Shown here piece after piece: positions 8,570 through 17,971 of a stretch of 64,000 nt of DNA. The notes under the pieces were generated by a model. It worked only from the letters and a program-made list of their open reading frames with translations. It was not told the origin of the DNA and made no database searches. Numbering within the stretch: position 1 is the first letter of the stretch; every line of letters starts with the position of its first letter. The translations under genes and the position numbers were made by a program. Origin of the DNA: Aequorivita viscosa (GTDB lineage Bacteria; Bacteroidota; Bacteroidia; Flavobacteriales; Flavobacteriaceae). The stretch is from contig NZ_FNNS01000001.1 in the NCBI RefSeq assembly GCF_900106795.1, positions 167,645 through 231,644 of the forward strand. Reading direction: 5' to 3'.

Positions 8570-8602
8570 AAACCCCAACGGTCTCAAAGACCTTTGGGGT
8601 TT
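8570..8602. repeat. 33-bp palindrome before the adaptor gene
   Basis: AAACCCCAA and TTGGGGTTT form the outer arms. After one C/T mismatch, GGTCT and AGACC pair in the inner stem. It has the same layout (outer arm, mid-arm mismatch, inner stem) as the palindromes at 4802 and 14266. A stem-loop here could also act as a weak terminator or processing site between DUF305 and the adaptor gene. Confidence 0.7.
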
Positions 8603-8628
8603 GGGAACAGGATTAAAAATAAAAAATC

Positions 8629-10362
8629 ATGAAAAAATACATCATTTACATCGCAATTTTAGTGGGAGGACTTCTCTTAGGCTATGTGTTCTTCGGAACA
8701 TCAAACGAAGGAAATTCAAGCACTGTTGAAATTTCCGAAAGTACCGAATCCCAAATGTGGACCTGTTCCATGCATCCACAAATTATGCAGCCTGAGCCTG
8801 CAGATTGTCCAATTTGCGGAATGGATTTAATTCCCGCAGAATCTGGTGCCGAAGGTTTAGCGGCAAACGAGATAAAAATGACCGAGAATGCAATGGCATT
8901 GGCGAATATCCAGACAACAATTGTCGGGAATACGTCAGATTCTGAAGAAAACTCCTTACTACTTTCTGGGAAAATTATGCCTAATGAAGAAGGAAATGCA
9001 GTGCAAGCCAGTTATTTTGAAGGCAGAATAGAAAAGTTGAATATTAACTTTACAGGGGAAGAAGTCAGAAAAGGACAATTGTTAGCCACCATTTACGCTC
9101 CCGCACTGGTCGCAGCGCAACAGGAATTATTGACAGCTGCTTCTATGAAGGAATCCCAACCCGCATTGTATAAAGCAGTTCGCAATAAATTAAAGCTGTG
9201 GAAACTTTCAGAAAGTCAAATAGATAAAATAGAGGCTTCTGGAAAAGTGCAGGAAAATTTTCCAATTTATGCAACAGTTTCTGGTACTGTTTCTGAAAAA
9301 ATGGCTGAGGAAGGGGACTACGTTAAGCAAGGGCAACCAATTGTAAAAGTGAGTAACCTCAGTACTGTATGGGCAATGTTCGATGCGTATGAAAATCAGA
9401 TTTCACAACTAAAGGAAGGACAAAAAATAACGGTAATTACAAACGCTTACCCTAGTAAAGAGTTTGAAGCTACAATATCGTTTATAGATCCAAGTTTAAA
9501 TACCCAATCTAGAACTGTTTCTGTGAGAGCAATTTTAAATAATAAGGAAGGTCTTTTTAAACCCGGGATGTTTGTTACTTCAAAAGTACAAATGTCACGA
9601 AGTAATGAAAAACAATCTAATATAAGCATTCCCGCTTCAGCAGTACTTTGGACGGGAAAAAGATCTTTGGTCTATGTAAAAACCAATCCATCAGAGCCAA
9701 TTTTTGAAATGCGCGAGGTTGGTCTAGGCGCCAAACAAGGAGATATGTATATAATTCTGGATGGCTTAAAAAATGGGGAAGAGGTTGTAACCAATGGCAC
9801 ATTTACTGTTGATGCCGCAGCACAGCTTCAAGGTAAAAAGAGTATGATGAATAGTAGTGGACAAGAGAAAATCGATCCTAAAAACCATTTGGCAGAAATT
9901 GAAAGGCAAGAAGTGCCATTAAAGTTTCAAAATCAATTAAAAATGGTTTTCGACAACTATATGGTTATTGAAAAAGCTTTGGTAAATGATAATTCAGAAA
10001 CTCCCAAAACGGCTGCCAACGAATTACTTAAAAGTATTAAAAATGTAGATATGACACTCGTTAATGACGAACCAGGTCATAGTCATTGGATGTTGTTAGA
10101 GAAAGAATTACGCCGGTCTGCTTCGGCAATTTCCAAAACTTCTGATATAAAAGAACAAAGAGACCATTTTAGTAGCCTTTCAGCTCATTTAATTAATGCA
10201 ATAAAAACCTTTGGCATCAATAAAAAGGTATATGTGGATTACTGCCCAATGGTTAATGAAGATTCAGGTGCCTTTTGGTTGAGCACAGAAAAAGAAATCC
10301 TTAATCCGTATTACGGGGCGAGTATGTTGCGATGTGGAGAAATTTCTGACGAGATAGAGTAA
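8629..10362 (+). CDS. RND efflux periplasmic adaptor (CusB-type) with metal-binding and DUF3347 domains
   Basis: A 577-residue membrane-fusion protein. After an N-terminal anchor (IIYIAILVGGLLLGYVFFG) comes a heavy-metal-binding domain with TCSMHPQIMQPEPADCPICG. A lipoyl/barrel-sandwich hairpin and beta-barrel (residues about 130-390) follow, with GTVSEKMAEEGDYVKQGQPI. The C-terminal DUF3347 domain (from about residue 430) ends with YCPMVNEDSGAFWLS and YYGASMLRCGEI, likely metal ligands. It links the RND pump to the channel and may hand over Cu(I)/Ag(I). It closes the efflux locus. Confidence 0.92.
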   Translation: MKKYIIYIAILVGGLLLGYVFFGTSNEGNSSTVEISESTESQMWTCSMHPQIMQPEPADCPICGMDLIPAESGAEGLAANEIKMTENAMALANIQTTIVGNTSDSEENSLLLSGKIMPNEEGNAVQASYFEGRIEKLNINFTGEEVRKGQLLATIYAPALVAAQQELLTAASMKESQPALYKAVRNKLKLWKLSESQIDKIEASGKVQENFPIYATVSGTVSEKMAEEGDYVKQGQPIVKVSNLSTVWAMFDAYENQISQLKEGQKITVITNAYPSKEFEATISFIDPSLNTQSRTVSVRAILNNKEGLFKPGMFVTSKVQMSRSNEKQSNISIPASAVLWTGKRSLVYVKTNPSEPIFEMREVGLGAKQGDMYIILDGLKNGEEVVTNGTFTVDAAAQLQGKKSMMNSSGQEKIDPKNHLAEIERQEVPLKFQNQLKMVFDNYMVIEKALVNDNSETPKTAANELLKSIKNVDMTLVNDEPGHSHWMLLEKELRRSASAISKTSDIKEQRDHFSSLSAHLINAIKTFGINKKVYVDYCPMVNEDSGAFWLSTEKEILNPYYGASMLRCGEISDEIE

Positions 10363-10473
10363 AACAAATCCATTAATACAAATATTATAATAAACTATAA
10401 TTTTAGATTGTCGGCAAAAGAGAATTCTAAAAATAAAAACAATAACTTACTGGTTTATAGTAAAATGAATTAA

Positions 10474-10845
10474 ATGAAAAGTAACCTATATCTGCTCTTA
10501 TTATTAATCCTTACTTCGTGTGAAATACCTGTCGATTTCGATATTAAGTATATAGAAAGTCTTCTTGAAATTAAATTAGAGGAAGGTTATATAATAGAAA
10601 ATAAAGAATACCATTATGGAATAGGAAATTCTGTCAAGAGTTTTGATATTGTTTTTGATGAAGGGGCATTTAATATGTTTTTAAGAGAAGTAGGGCACAA
10701 ATTCGTGCCAGTTGGAAAAGACCCGTATGATGCTGTAAAATCTAATATTGATTATTATAAGAACTATGATTTTGATGGCGACAGAATTTATTTGGCCATC
10801 ACGCTGTCAAAAAGAAAGCTTCATTACTCTATAATTGATTTATAA
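10474..10845 (+). CDS. Hypothetical lipoprotein
   Basis: A 123-residue protein with a lipoprotein signal (LYLLLLLILTSC, Cys at residue 16). The mature part is a small mixed domain with FDIVFDEGAFNMFLREVGHK and ends YLAITLSKRKLHYSIIDL. I do not recognise a family. It follows the metal-efflux genes by 111 bp with its own AT-rich leader, so co-regulation is uncertain. Confidence 0.65.
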   Translation: MKSNLYLLLLLILTSCEIPVDFDIKYIESLLEIKLEEGYIIENKEYHYGIGNSVKSFDIVFDEGAFNMFLREVGHKFVPVGKDPYDAVKSNIDYYKNYDFDGDRIYLAITLSKRKLHYSIIDL

Positions 10846-11269
10846 GCTAATACTTACAGATACCACTTTTAAGCCAGTATCCACTTTACTATAACAGGCA
10901 TCTATTTTTAGGTTTCTAACAAAAGAAATGAAACCTTATTTCTTCCAGCTTTTCAGTGTTTACAAGCAGTGTAGTAATTACCTTGCTAATAATAAACCCG
11001 TTTCAAGTCTGTTGTTTTCTTTTACTCAATGGCACAATACCTGTATGGGTTGAGCCAAAAATGAAAATCATAATTCAGGTTTATGAAACGACTTGGTTAC
11101 AAGTATATCTATTTTTTACTGTAACGTGACAAATGAATAAAAACGAATGAATTGTCTTTAATAGTGGTTTTTTTTAAAAAAATGATGCTTTTTGTTAAAT
11201 GGAGTTAAGTTAAAAAGAGATATAGTTAAATAAATTGAAAATAAAATAAATAAAGAATTTAAGCTTTGT
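10846..11269. other. Gene-free stretch
   Basis: About 420 bp without a supported gene. A 22-codon ATG frame is too short to call. No strong hairpin or promoter consensus was recognised. Confidence 0.4.
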
Positions 11270-11773
11270 ATGTTGCGCTATACTCTAACAATTAAAAACA
11301 AAAACGTTTATGAAAAAGTAAAATTAATTTTGTTATCGATGGTAGTGCTTATTGGATTTGCTAGCTGCAGTTCAGATGATGACAACGGACCAAAAATTCA
11401 GAAATACACAGCAACTTTAAATCAATCAAACAATTTGGGTGTTGCAGGTATTGCGAGTATTTCTGTAGAAAATAATGGTATTTCAACTTGTCCTCCAGCT
11501 TCGGCAGATACCGATGGCGATGGCATAGTAACAATTCTTGAGGGAGCACCTTTTTACGGCGGCGTACTACTGTCGCTAGAAAATTTTCCAACTGCTGATG
11601 CCAATGGAAATTTAACTTATACCAAAACATTTATGCTTGGTGGAGGCGATGTACTAACTCCAGCAGAACTTGGAACATTAGAAAATAGAGCAATTGTTCT
11701 TCACGGTTTAAATAATGATGGCGAGTATGTTGCTACCATTCCAGTAGCTTGTGAAAAAATAGTGAAATTGTAA
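11270..11773 (+). CDS. Hypothetical lipoprotein; start region probably altered
   Basis: The mature protein is clear: a lipoprotein signal VKLILLSMVVLIGFASCSSD, then a domain with CPPASADTDGDGIVTILEGA and VLHGLNNDGEYVATIPVACE. The start is odd. At 11310 there is an ATGAAAAAG that would give a normal MKK signal peptide, but its frame hits TAA at once. One more A in the five-A run would restore MKKVKLILLSM. As it stands, translation must start at the ATG at 11270, which adds about 16 unusual residues. Function unknown; the DGDG segment and overall pattern suggest a calcium-binding or CHRD-like secreted domain. Confidence 0.65.
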   Translation: MLRYTLTIKNKNVYEKVKLILLSMVVLIGFASCSSDDDNGPKIQKYTATLNQSNNLGVAGIASISVENNGISTCPPASADTDGDGIVTILEGAPFYGGVLLSLENFPTADANGNLTYTKTFMLGGGDVLTPAELGTLENRAIVLHGLNNDGEYVATIPVACEKIVKL

Positions 11774-11795
11774 TATCCACTATTGTAAAAACCAG

Positions 11796-11833
11796 GGCTT
11801 ATAACAGTTTTATCTGTTGTAAGCCTTTTTTTT
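11796..11833 (+). terminator. Rho-independent terminator after the 11.3-kb lipoprotein gene
   Basis: GGCTTATAACA pairs with TGTTGTAAGCC (one G-U pair) around an 8-nt loop and is followed directly by eight T residues. Confidence 0.85.
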
Positions 11834-12118
11834 ATTTTCTTTTTTAGAATCGCTGAGTTCAACTTCGTATTTACAGATTCAATTTATTACAACTATTATT
11901 TTGGGCTGGCGCTCAAGGTGCCATTGTTGCTATAAAACACTTAATTTAACCTAATTAAAAAAACATAATGCTAAAAATTTATCGTCCAACAAAATTAAAG
12001 TTTGTTAAAATATCTATTTAAATCTTATTATTATGATAAATAACAATTTTATGGCATTCATTTCATTCAATTAAAGCTATATTTAGTTAATTCGATAAAC
12101 TAATAAAAATCAAAAGCC

Positions 12119-12520
12119 ATGAAATATTTAAGAATTTTATTATCAACTTTAATGATTATCACCCTTTTTTCGTGTAACGATAAAAACGTTAAAACTGAAG
12201 TTGAAGCTGTTGCGCCAGAAAAAAATGAAAGCGGTTTTGAACTAAATGAATCCGGTGAAAATGCTTTAACCGTAGAGAATCCTAAACTAGATATGAGCCA
12301 AGAAAAAGCTGAAATGATGTATGAGGATTTGAATATGACCAAAGATCAAATTTATAGTTTTAAAACACAATTTAAAGAGCGGGTTAAAGACGCTGAAAAA
12401 TTGAATTCGAATCCAAATGAACAAATAGACAAAGATCAAATTAGACACGATGCTTTAAAAGAAATCTTGTCTAAAGAACAACTTGATAAGTACGAGGTTT
12501 GGATAAAGGTAAATAATTAG
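12119..12520 (+). CDS. Hypothetical lipoprotein, helical
   Basis: A 133-residue protein with a lipoprotein signal (LLSTLMIITLFSC; Cys 19), an acidic linker rich in Glu and Asn, and a C-terminal helical domain from about residue 60 (EMMYEDLNMTKDQIYSFKTQ; HDALKEILSKEQLDKYEVWI). The domain resembles Spy/LTXXQ-like periplasmic helical proteins in its MTKDQ..F...F pattern, but I cannot assign it firmly. Confidence 0.65.
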   Translation: MKYLRILLSTLMIITLFSCNDKNVKTEVEAVAPEKNESGFELNESGENALTVENPKLDMSQEKAEMMYEDLNMTKDQIYSFKTQFKERVKDAEKLNSNPNEQIDKDQIRHDALKEILSKEQLDKYEVWIKVNN

Positions 12521-12931
12521 ACTTTTTAGCTAAAAATGAAATTTTTGCGAATCTAAAGCACATCTAATCGTATGTTTTGTTTTTGCGTTATAAAAATGTT
12601 GATTGTCCGCAACATATCATAATGCTGTGAATTGTGACATTATAACAACTTTTATATGTAGTCTCAAATAGTAAATACTTTTTTATTCTGCGTTAATCAC
12701 CGTAATCTGTGGGATATCTTTCGCATTATCAGATTTTTGGTTCCCGCTGATCTCGCAGATACTCGCAGACTTTTTTACGTGTAAGGCAAAAAGCGGATAT
12801 ACAATAAAAATGCTATAAAAAGTGATAAAAATAATTTTTAGCTACTTTTAGTTTGAAACAAATCTTATCTTGTACTTTGATTTATGGAATTCATAAATTG
12901 CTACTGAATGATCAAACTAAACATCAAACCT
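12521..12931. other. Gene-free stretch with degenerate CGCAGA/TCTGTGGG words
   Basis: No gene is supported. At about 12690-12775 the DNA contains repeated word-like segments (TCTGCGTTAATC, AATCTGTGGGATAT, CTCGCAGATACTCGCAGAC) of the same style as other short-word repeats in this window. The remainder is AT-rich leader for the hydrolase gene. Confidence 0.45.
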
Positions 12932-13987
12932 ATGAAAAAAACATTATTTAAAGCCTTTACCGGCTTATTTTTAGCTTCTATACTATTGTTTTCTCACAAT
13001 GTAAATGCATGTACGAGAGTAGTCTATCATGGTCTTAATGGTACTGTTTTAACAGCACGCTCAATGGATTGGAAAGATGATATTCCCGCAAATTTGTGGG
13101 TTTTTCCGAGGGGTATACACCGTAATGGCGAAGTAGGTAAAACTTCTGTTAAATGGACGTCAAAATACGGCAGTGTTATTACTAGTTCGTGGGACATCGC
13201 CTCCTCTGACGGTATGAATGAAAAGGGATTGGTTGGAAATCTTTTATGGTTGGCGGAAACTTCCTATCCAAAATTCGTAAAGGACAAAGGCAAAGCAGGA
13301 CTTTCAGTTTCACTTTGGTTACAATATGTGCTAGATAATTTTCAGAATGTACAAGAAGCTGTAGATTTTTTAAGCAAAGAAGAATTTGTTGTTGTTTCTT
13401 CAAATATTCCTGGAACAGATAAATTCACCACGGTACATTTATCAATTTCAGATAAAACTGGAGATAATGCCATATTTGAATATGTTGACGGTAAACTGGT
13501 TGTTCATCACGACAAGTCGTATGTAACAATGACCAATTCCCCAATTTTTGAAGAACAACTTGCCATTGAAACTTATTGGAAAGGAATTCCCGGAACTATT
13601 ATGTTGCCAGGAACAAATAGAGCAGCTGATAGGTTTGTAAGGGCTTCTTATTATATCGATGCGATACCAAAAACCGACAACACCAGAGTAGCGTTAGCCA
13701 GTGTTTTTGGCGTAATTCGCAACTGTTCTGTTCCTTTAGGAATTTCATCAGAAACAGAACCTAATATTTCCTCGACACGTTGGAGAACTGTTGCCGACCA
13801 AAAAAACTTGGTTTACTATTTCGAAAATGTTTTAAACCCAAATGTTGTTTGGGTCGACTTCAGTAAAATAGATTTTAGTGAAAACGGAAAAGTTCGGAAA
13901 TTGAGCCTTTCAAATAATGAAAACTATGCAGGTGAATCGTCTGCAAGTTTCAAAGACACGAAGCCATTTGAGTTTATGGGCTTGTAA
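12932..13987 (+). CDS. Choloylglycine hydrolase / linear amide C-N hydrolase family protein
   Basis: A 351-residue exported Ntn-hydrolase. The signal peptide (LFKAFTGLFLASILLFSHNV) ends at NA, exposing Cys as the first residue of CTRVVYHGLNG, the expected N-terminal nucleophile. Asp in SMDWKDDIP, and downstream the segments MTNSPIFEEQ and GTNRAADRFVRASYY, fit the conserved active-site pattern of penicillin V acylase/bile-salt hydrolase relatives. I chose the second in-frame ATG (MKKTLFKA) because it gives a standard signal peptide. Substrate unknown; it may cleave linear amides such as acyl-homoserine lactones, N-acyl amino acids or beta-lactams. Confidence 0.88.
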   Translation: MKKTLFKAFTGLFLASILLFSHNVNACTRVVYHGLNGTVLTARSMDWKDDIPANLWVFPRGIHRNGEVGKTSVKWTSKYGSVITSSWDIASSDGMNEKGLVGNLLWLAETSYPKFVKDKGKAGLSVSLWLQYVLDNFQNVQEAVDFLSKEEFVVVSSNIPGTDKFTTVHLSISDKTGDNAIFEYVDGKLVVHHDKSYVTMTNSPIFEEQLAIETYWKGIPGTIMLPGTNRAADRFVRASYYIDAIPKTDNTRVALASVFGVIRNCSVPLGISSETEPNISSTRWRTVADQKNLVYYFENVLNPNVVWVDFSKIDFSENGKVRKLSLSNNENYAGESSASFKDTKPFEFMGL

Positions 13988-14133
13988 TGGAGAATTTACC
14001 TAAAATCCAGATTTGATTATGACTTTGTTAGCACGTTTAGGCTCTAGTTTAATCTAGTGTTGATTTTTGCGATTATTATTTGAAATTGCCTATTTTGATG
14101 TTAAAACTGGTTGCGATTTGTTTCAGGATTGGT

Positions 14134-14210
14134 ACCCTTCCCTCGGGGAAGGGTGGGGCCTGCCAAAGTCACGACAGGCAAGGCCTGCCTGCCAAGGCAC
14201 GACAGGCGAC
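14134..14210. repeat. Cluster of GC-rich palindromes
   Basis: ACCCTTCCC / GGGAAGGGT form a perfect stem with a 3-nt loop (14134-14154). It is followed by two units of GCCTG ... CAGGC (14158-14179 and 14183-14207) that share CACGACAGGC. The block stands out as GC-rich in an AT-rich gap and contains no gene. An ORF here (14067-14249) is only a by-product of the repeats. Confidence 0.7.
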
Positions 14211-14265
14211 TTACGAAAGGTTTGTAATATCATAGCTATTCTAAACTAGAGCCAACGTTTATTAA

Positions 14266-14296
14266 AACCTACAAGGTTTTAGAAACCTTGCAGGTT
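14266..14296. repeat. 31-bp palindrome near the permease/M1 gene end
   Basis: AACCT[A]CAAGGTTTT and AGAAACCTTG[C]AGGTT pair with a single mid-arm A/C mismatch. Same layout and core as the palindrome in the RND pump gene. It lies 71 bp beyond the stop of the minus-strand permease/M1 gene and could also help end that transcript. Confidence 0.75.
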
Positions 14297-14366
14297 GGTT
14301 AGTCGTTGTTGAGTTATAGGTAACTATATAAATAACCAATTAACTAATAACTTAATTCTCATTAAC

Positions 14367-17300
14367 CTACTCCACAGTTTTTAAGTTGTCATCAGAGTTT
14401 CGATCAATTAGCTTATTGTATGGATCTACACCCGCCTTTAAAGGCTTTTCATCTGTAACTACGGTAAAGGTATTGTCTCCAGGCTTAAGCCATTTCAATT
14501 CAAAATAGAATGGGTTTTTAATAGTTACTCCATCGTCAGTTTTTATGTCTTCACCAAACAAGCCAATGTCGATTAAGTTTTTCTTTTCGTCAATTCTATC
14601 TTCTCTTCCTTTGTCGTCGTAGTACGTTTTCTGCACATTTACCGTAAAAGTAGTTTCCCACTTCCCGTTATCCAAAGCTTTTGTTTTGGCATCCATAACC
14701 CTGTTTTCATATAAAACAATTTCCTTGAAACCATCATCTACCTTGTATTTTAATGAATCTGGTGCGACGGCATAAATTGCTTTATACAAATCTTCAGAAG
14801 TAGGGTAGTAGCCTTTCTTGTTGTATTTAAATTCTTCTAAAAAGTTTTTCAATCCGCTATTTAGCACATCTTCGCCAATAACATCTTGTAAATCGTACAT
14901 TATCATAGAGCCTTTTTCGTACCAAATGTGCTGACCTACTTCAACATCCATTAGCGTGCGTTCGGGTTTAAAGCTAAATTTACGTCCAGCCAAATACTTG
15001 TCTAATGAATTTTTCAAGAAGGTTTTTATTCCGTTTTCGCCGTACTCTTGCTTCATGGTCATTAGCGAAGTGTATTCCGCCAAGGTTTCTGAAATAATAT
15101 TCGCCCCTGAGGTTTTACTTGGCGTTACAATATGTCCCCACCATTGGTGAGCCACTTCGTGCGAAGTAACGCTAAATACGTAGTTATAACTGTCTGCTTT
15201 CGAAAAATCGGCAACAAAACCTACATTTTCAGAATACGGAATTGTGGTGGCAAACGACTGTGCAAAAGATGAATACGCCGGAAATTCTATCACTCGAATT
15301 ACCGAATACGGATATTCCATAAAGTTTTTGGAATTGTATTCTAACGCAACTTTTATACCTCTTATAAATGAATCTAAGTTCCATTTATGTTTCGAAGAAT
15401 GATAAATTTCTATGGCTACTTTTTTACCACTTGGTGCAATCCAAAAATCCTTTTCAATATCGTACGTAGCAGATACAAAGCTGAAAAAGTAATCTGTTTT
15501 ATCTTCTAATTTATAATGGAAATAGCTTCTGTCATTTTCTTCCCATTGTTTTTTAAGTGTGCCTGGAGCTACAGCTGTTTGCCCCTTTTTAGTGCTTATA
15601 ACGGCTTCAAAATTAAGATAATCTCCATCTTCATTAAATAAATTTTTCTTTAAAGCGGTGCTATCTGTTCTCGGCGGATATAAAAAGTCAAGTATTTCGA
15701 GTCCATGCTTCTTACGCACGCCGTTGTCCATCAAACTTCGTTCATAATGAAATGAAGGGAAAATAGCATCTCTAAAAAACGTACCATCTCCTAAGATTGC
15801 AGTTTCAGAATCGGATGAAAAACCGTGGGTGTTGGCTGCTGTTTCAATCACTAAAGAAGCTGTTTCTTCAGGTTGTAAACTCGCCGGCAGCTTGTAGATA
15901 AACATGCGATAGTCTTCATCTTCCAGAAAAGGTTGTAACTCTGTGCCGTTATAAACCACTTTGGTAATTTTCGTGTCGGCTATAGGGAATTTAACTTCCA
16001 TTAAAAGTGTATCAATAGGGGTTTCAAAATTATTTATAACTTCAAATTCTCCTTTGGCCACAACGCGTCTATCGTCTGGGAAAATATCTATAAACGCTTT
16101 TAAATCTATTATTTGGATATGTGGTTTGTCGATGTATTTACCGTATTTTTTTTCAGCATCGGCACTAAGTTTTTCGCCGTAGTTACTATCTTCTAACTTG
16201 TTCAAAACCTTTAAATTGTAATAGCTATAAGCCCCAACGGAAACAAAGGCGAGTACAAAGAACAACAGTACGCCTAATGTTTTTCCGTTAAAACGTTGTT
16301 TGGCAATATGAAGTCGTTCTTTAGCAGAAGAAAGAAATCCGCGATTCCAAAAAACGATTCCGATGGTGGCTAAAATGCAAGTGAGTAAAATCCAATAAAG
16401 GTTTAACCAAAACTGCCCGTATAAGTAATGTCCGAAACCATTTAAATCACTTAAAAATCCACTCGGGGTTCCTCCAAAAATCACTAATGGATTTGAAGTT
16501 TTAAACGCCAACGTCATTAAAATAGGTAAGCCGATATAGATAATAATTACAATGAAATGACCTAAAAATTTATTGTTTACCAAAACGTGAATAAAAAATG
16601 CCAAAAGCACCGTCATTAAATAGGTAGGAAATATTGTCGTGAAATTATAGGTTAGGTACATTCCTAACTCGTAATTGAAAAAGCCGTTAAAAGTTTGATA
16701 CAAAATTCCTACTACCACATTGAGTAAAGTCAACACAACGGCAACTCCAACGAGCGAAATAATTTTTGAAAGATATAAGGTAATATTACGAACAGGTAGC
16801 GCGTCGTAAAATTCAAAGGTTTTGTTTTGTCGGGTTCTATGCACGGCTTCTCCCGCGTAAATGACTAAAATAATAACAGAAAACAATGATAACCCAGCAG
16901 ATATTTGCATAACCATATAGCGTGTTAACGGGAGGGAAGGAGTGCCATAAATTTGATTTGATTGATAGGTTACAAATCCAGCGACGATAATTCCCATTAC
17001 GATCAAAATAATGAAAACTGTTTCTTTTACTATAGAAAGAAATTCAATTTTACTTAATGACATTAGGTTTTCCCTTTGCGCATTAGCATCGAATACCTGC
17101 GCTATTTTCGCACTATAAGTAGTAGGTGCGTATTCTTCTTTACCTTCTTTGGCCGATTTTTTCTTTGAAGTATTTAAAAATCCTTTATATGAAAATTTAA
17201 ACAGCGTGAAGATGAAAATCAAAATCCCAAAACCTAGCCATAATAGTCTGTTTATAGCAAATTTACCAGAGAGCGATAATTGATTGTGGTTCAATTCGGC

Positions 17301-17969
17301 TATTGTCCAATACTTTGTAATATACCCGTACGCAGTTTCTCCAAATGGATCTACATATACACTTAACCATTCGGTTTCTAGGCTCGACATTAACTGGCCG
17401 GAAACAATTGTTAGAATTAAAATTACTATTCCGCCTAAGTACAATATAGACATGCGCTTGAAAAACGTCATTAAACAAAAAAACAAGCTGCCAATAAAAA
17501 AGGCGTTAAAGGTTAATAAATACAAAAATGGCAGAACATACGAAGCCAAATTAAACGAAGTATATGTTCCGTAATCGGGGCGTTCTAAAAATGCACCCAT
17601 TTCAAAACCTATCATTGCGCCAATTACAGCACCAATATTCATTAAAGTAACAATGGTAAAACTTCCAAAAAACCTGCCTATGATGTAATTTTTTTCAGAA
17701 ACAGGATAGGTGAAATAGGTTTGCGCTGTACGATGTTCTTCATCCCGATAAACCGCAACGCCCATAATAGCGGCGTAAAAGAACAAGCTAATAATGCTCA
17801 TTCCTCCTAGAATTCCAACAATCGCATTTGGACTGTTGGTGTATTGGGCTGTAACGGAATCTGCAAAAACACTTAATAAAAGAGGTATTATAAACATCAA
17901 TGCAATGTAGATGTAAGTAGCGGGGCGTCTAAACCGATATTTTAGTTCGAATAAGAAAATCTCCTTCAT
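14367..17969 (-). CDS. ABC transporter permease / M1 family aminopeptidase fusion
   Basis: A 1200-residue protein. Residues 1 to about 570 hold two blocks of six or so membrane helices like ABC-2-type permeases (first MKEIFLFELKYRFRRPATYI; second block after LMSLSKIEFLSIVKETVFI). After a final helix (VLLFFVLAFVSVGAYSYYNL) the rest is a gluzincin peptidase: HEVAHQWWGH near residue 935 provides the zinc-binding HExxH, with ETLAEYTSL downstream supplying the third ligand. PYSENVGF stands where M1 enzymes have GAMEN. The peptidase part should face the periplasm. Its start is 2 bp after the ATPase gene, so the two form one transporter. Confidence 0.9.
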   Translation of the reverse strand: MKEIFLFELKYRFRRPATYIYIALMFIIPLLLSVFADSVTAQYTNSPNAIVGILGGMSIISLFFYAAIMGVAVYRDEEHRTAQTYFTYPVSEKNYIIGRFFGSFTIVTLMNIGAVIGAMIGFEMGAFLERPDYGTYTSFNLASYVLPFLYLLTFNAFFIGSLFFCLMTFFKRMSILYLGGIVILILTIVSGQLMSSLETEWLSVYVDPFGETAYGYITKYWTIAELNHNQLSLSGKFAINRLLWLGFGILIFIFTLFKFSYKGFLNTSKKKSAKEGKEEYAPTTYSAKIAQVFDANAQRENLMSLSKIEFLSIVKETVFIILIVMGIIVAGFVTYQSNQIYGTPSLPLTRYMVMQISAGLSLFSVIILVIYAGEAVHRTRQNKTFEFYDALPVRNITLYLSKIISLVGVAVVLTLLNVVVGILYQTFNGFFNYELGMYLTYNFTTIFPTYLMTVLLAFFIHVLVNNKFLGHFIVIIIYIGLPILMTLAFKTSNPLVIFGGTPSGFLSDLNGFGHYLYGQFWLNLYWILLTCILATIGIVFWNRGFLSSAKERLHIAKQRFNGKTLGVLLFFVLAFVSVGAYSYYNLKVLNKLEDSNYGEKLSADAEKKYGKYIDKPHIQIIDLKAFIDIFPDDRRVVAKGEFEVINNFETPIDTLLMEVKFPIADTKITKVVYNGTELQPFLEDEDYRMFIYKLPASLQPEETASLVIETAANTHGFSSDSETAILGDGTFFRDAIFPSFHYERSLMDNGVRKKHGLEILDFLYPPRTDSTALKKNLFNEDGDYLNFEAVISTKKGQTAVAPGTLKKQWEENDRSYFHYKLEDKTDYFFSFVSATYDIEKDFWIAPSGKKVAIEIYHSSKHKWNLDSFIRGIKVALEYNSKNFMEYPYSVIRVIEFPAYSSFAQSFATTIPYSENVGFVADFSKADSYNYVFSVTSHEVAHQWWGHIVTPSKTSGANIISETLAEYTSLMTMKQEYGENGIKTFLKNSLDKYLAGRKFSFKPERTLMDVEVGQHIWYEKGSMIMYDLQDVIGEDVLNSGLKNFLEEFKYNKKGYYPTSEDLYKAIYAVAPDSLKYKVDDGFKEIVLYENRVMDAKTKALDNGKWETTFTVNVQKTYYDDKGREDRIDEKKNLIDIGLFGEDIKTDDGVTIKNPFYFELKWLKPGDNTFTVVTDEKPLKAGVDPYNKLIDRNSDDNLKTVE

Positions 17970-17971
17970 AA

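Noticed and set aside
2425..10362. Efflux locus as a single uninterrupted operon
   Set aside because: The gene order fits, but the S23 gene with its arrays, a structured element and a palindrome lie between the parts, so a single transcript cannot be assumed.
14067..14249. 60-codon ORF
   Set aside because: It is produced by the GC-rich palindrome cluster; no ribosome site or protein-like composition.
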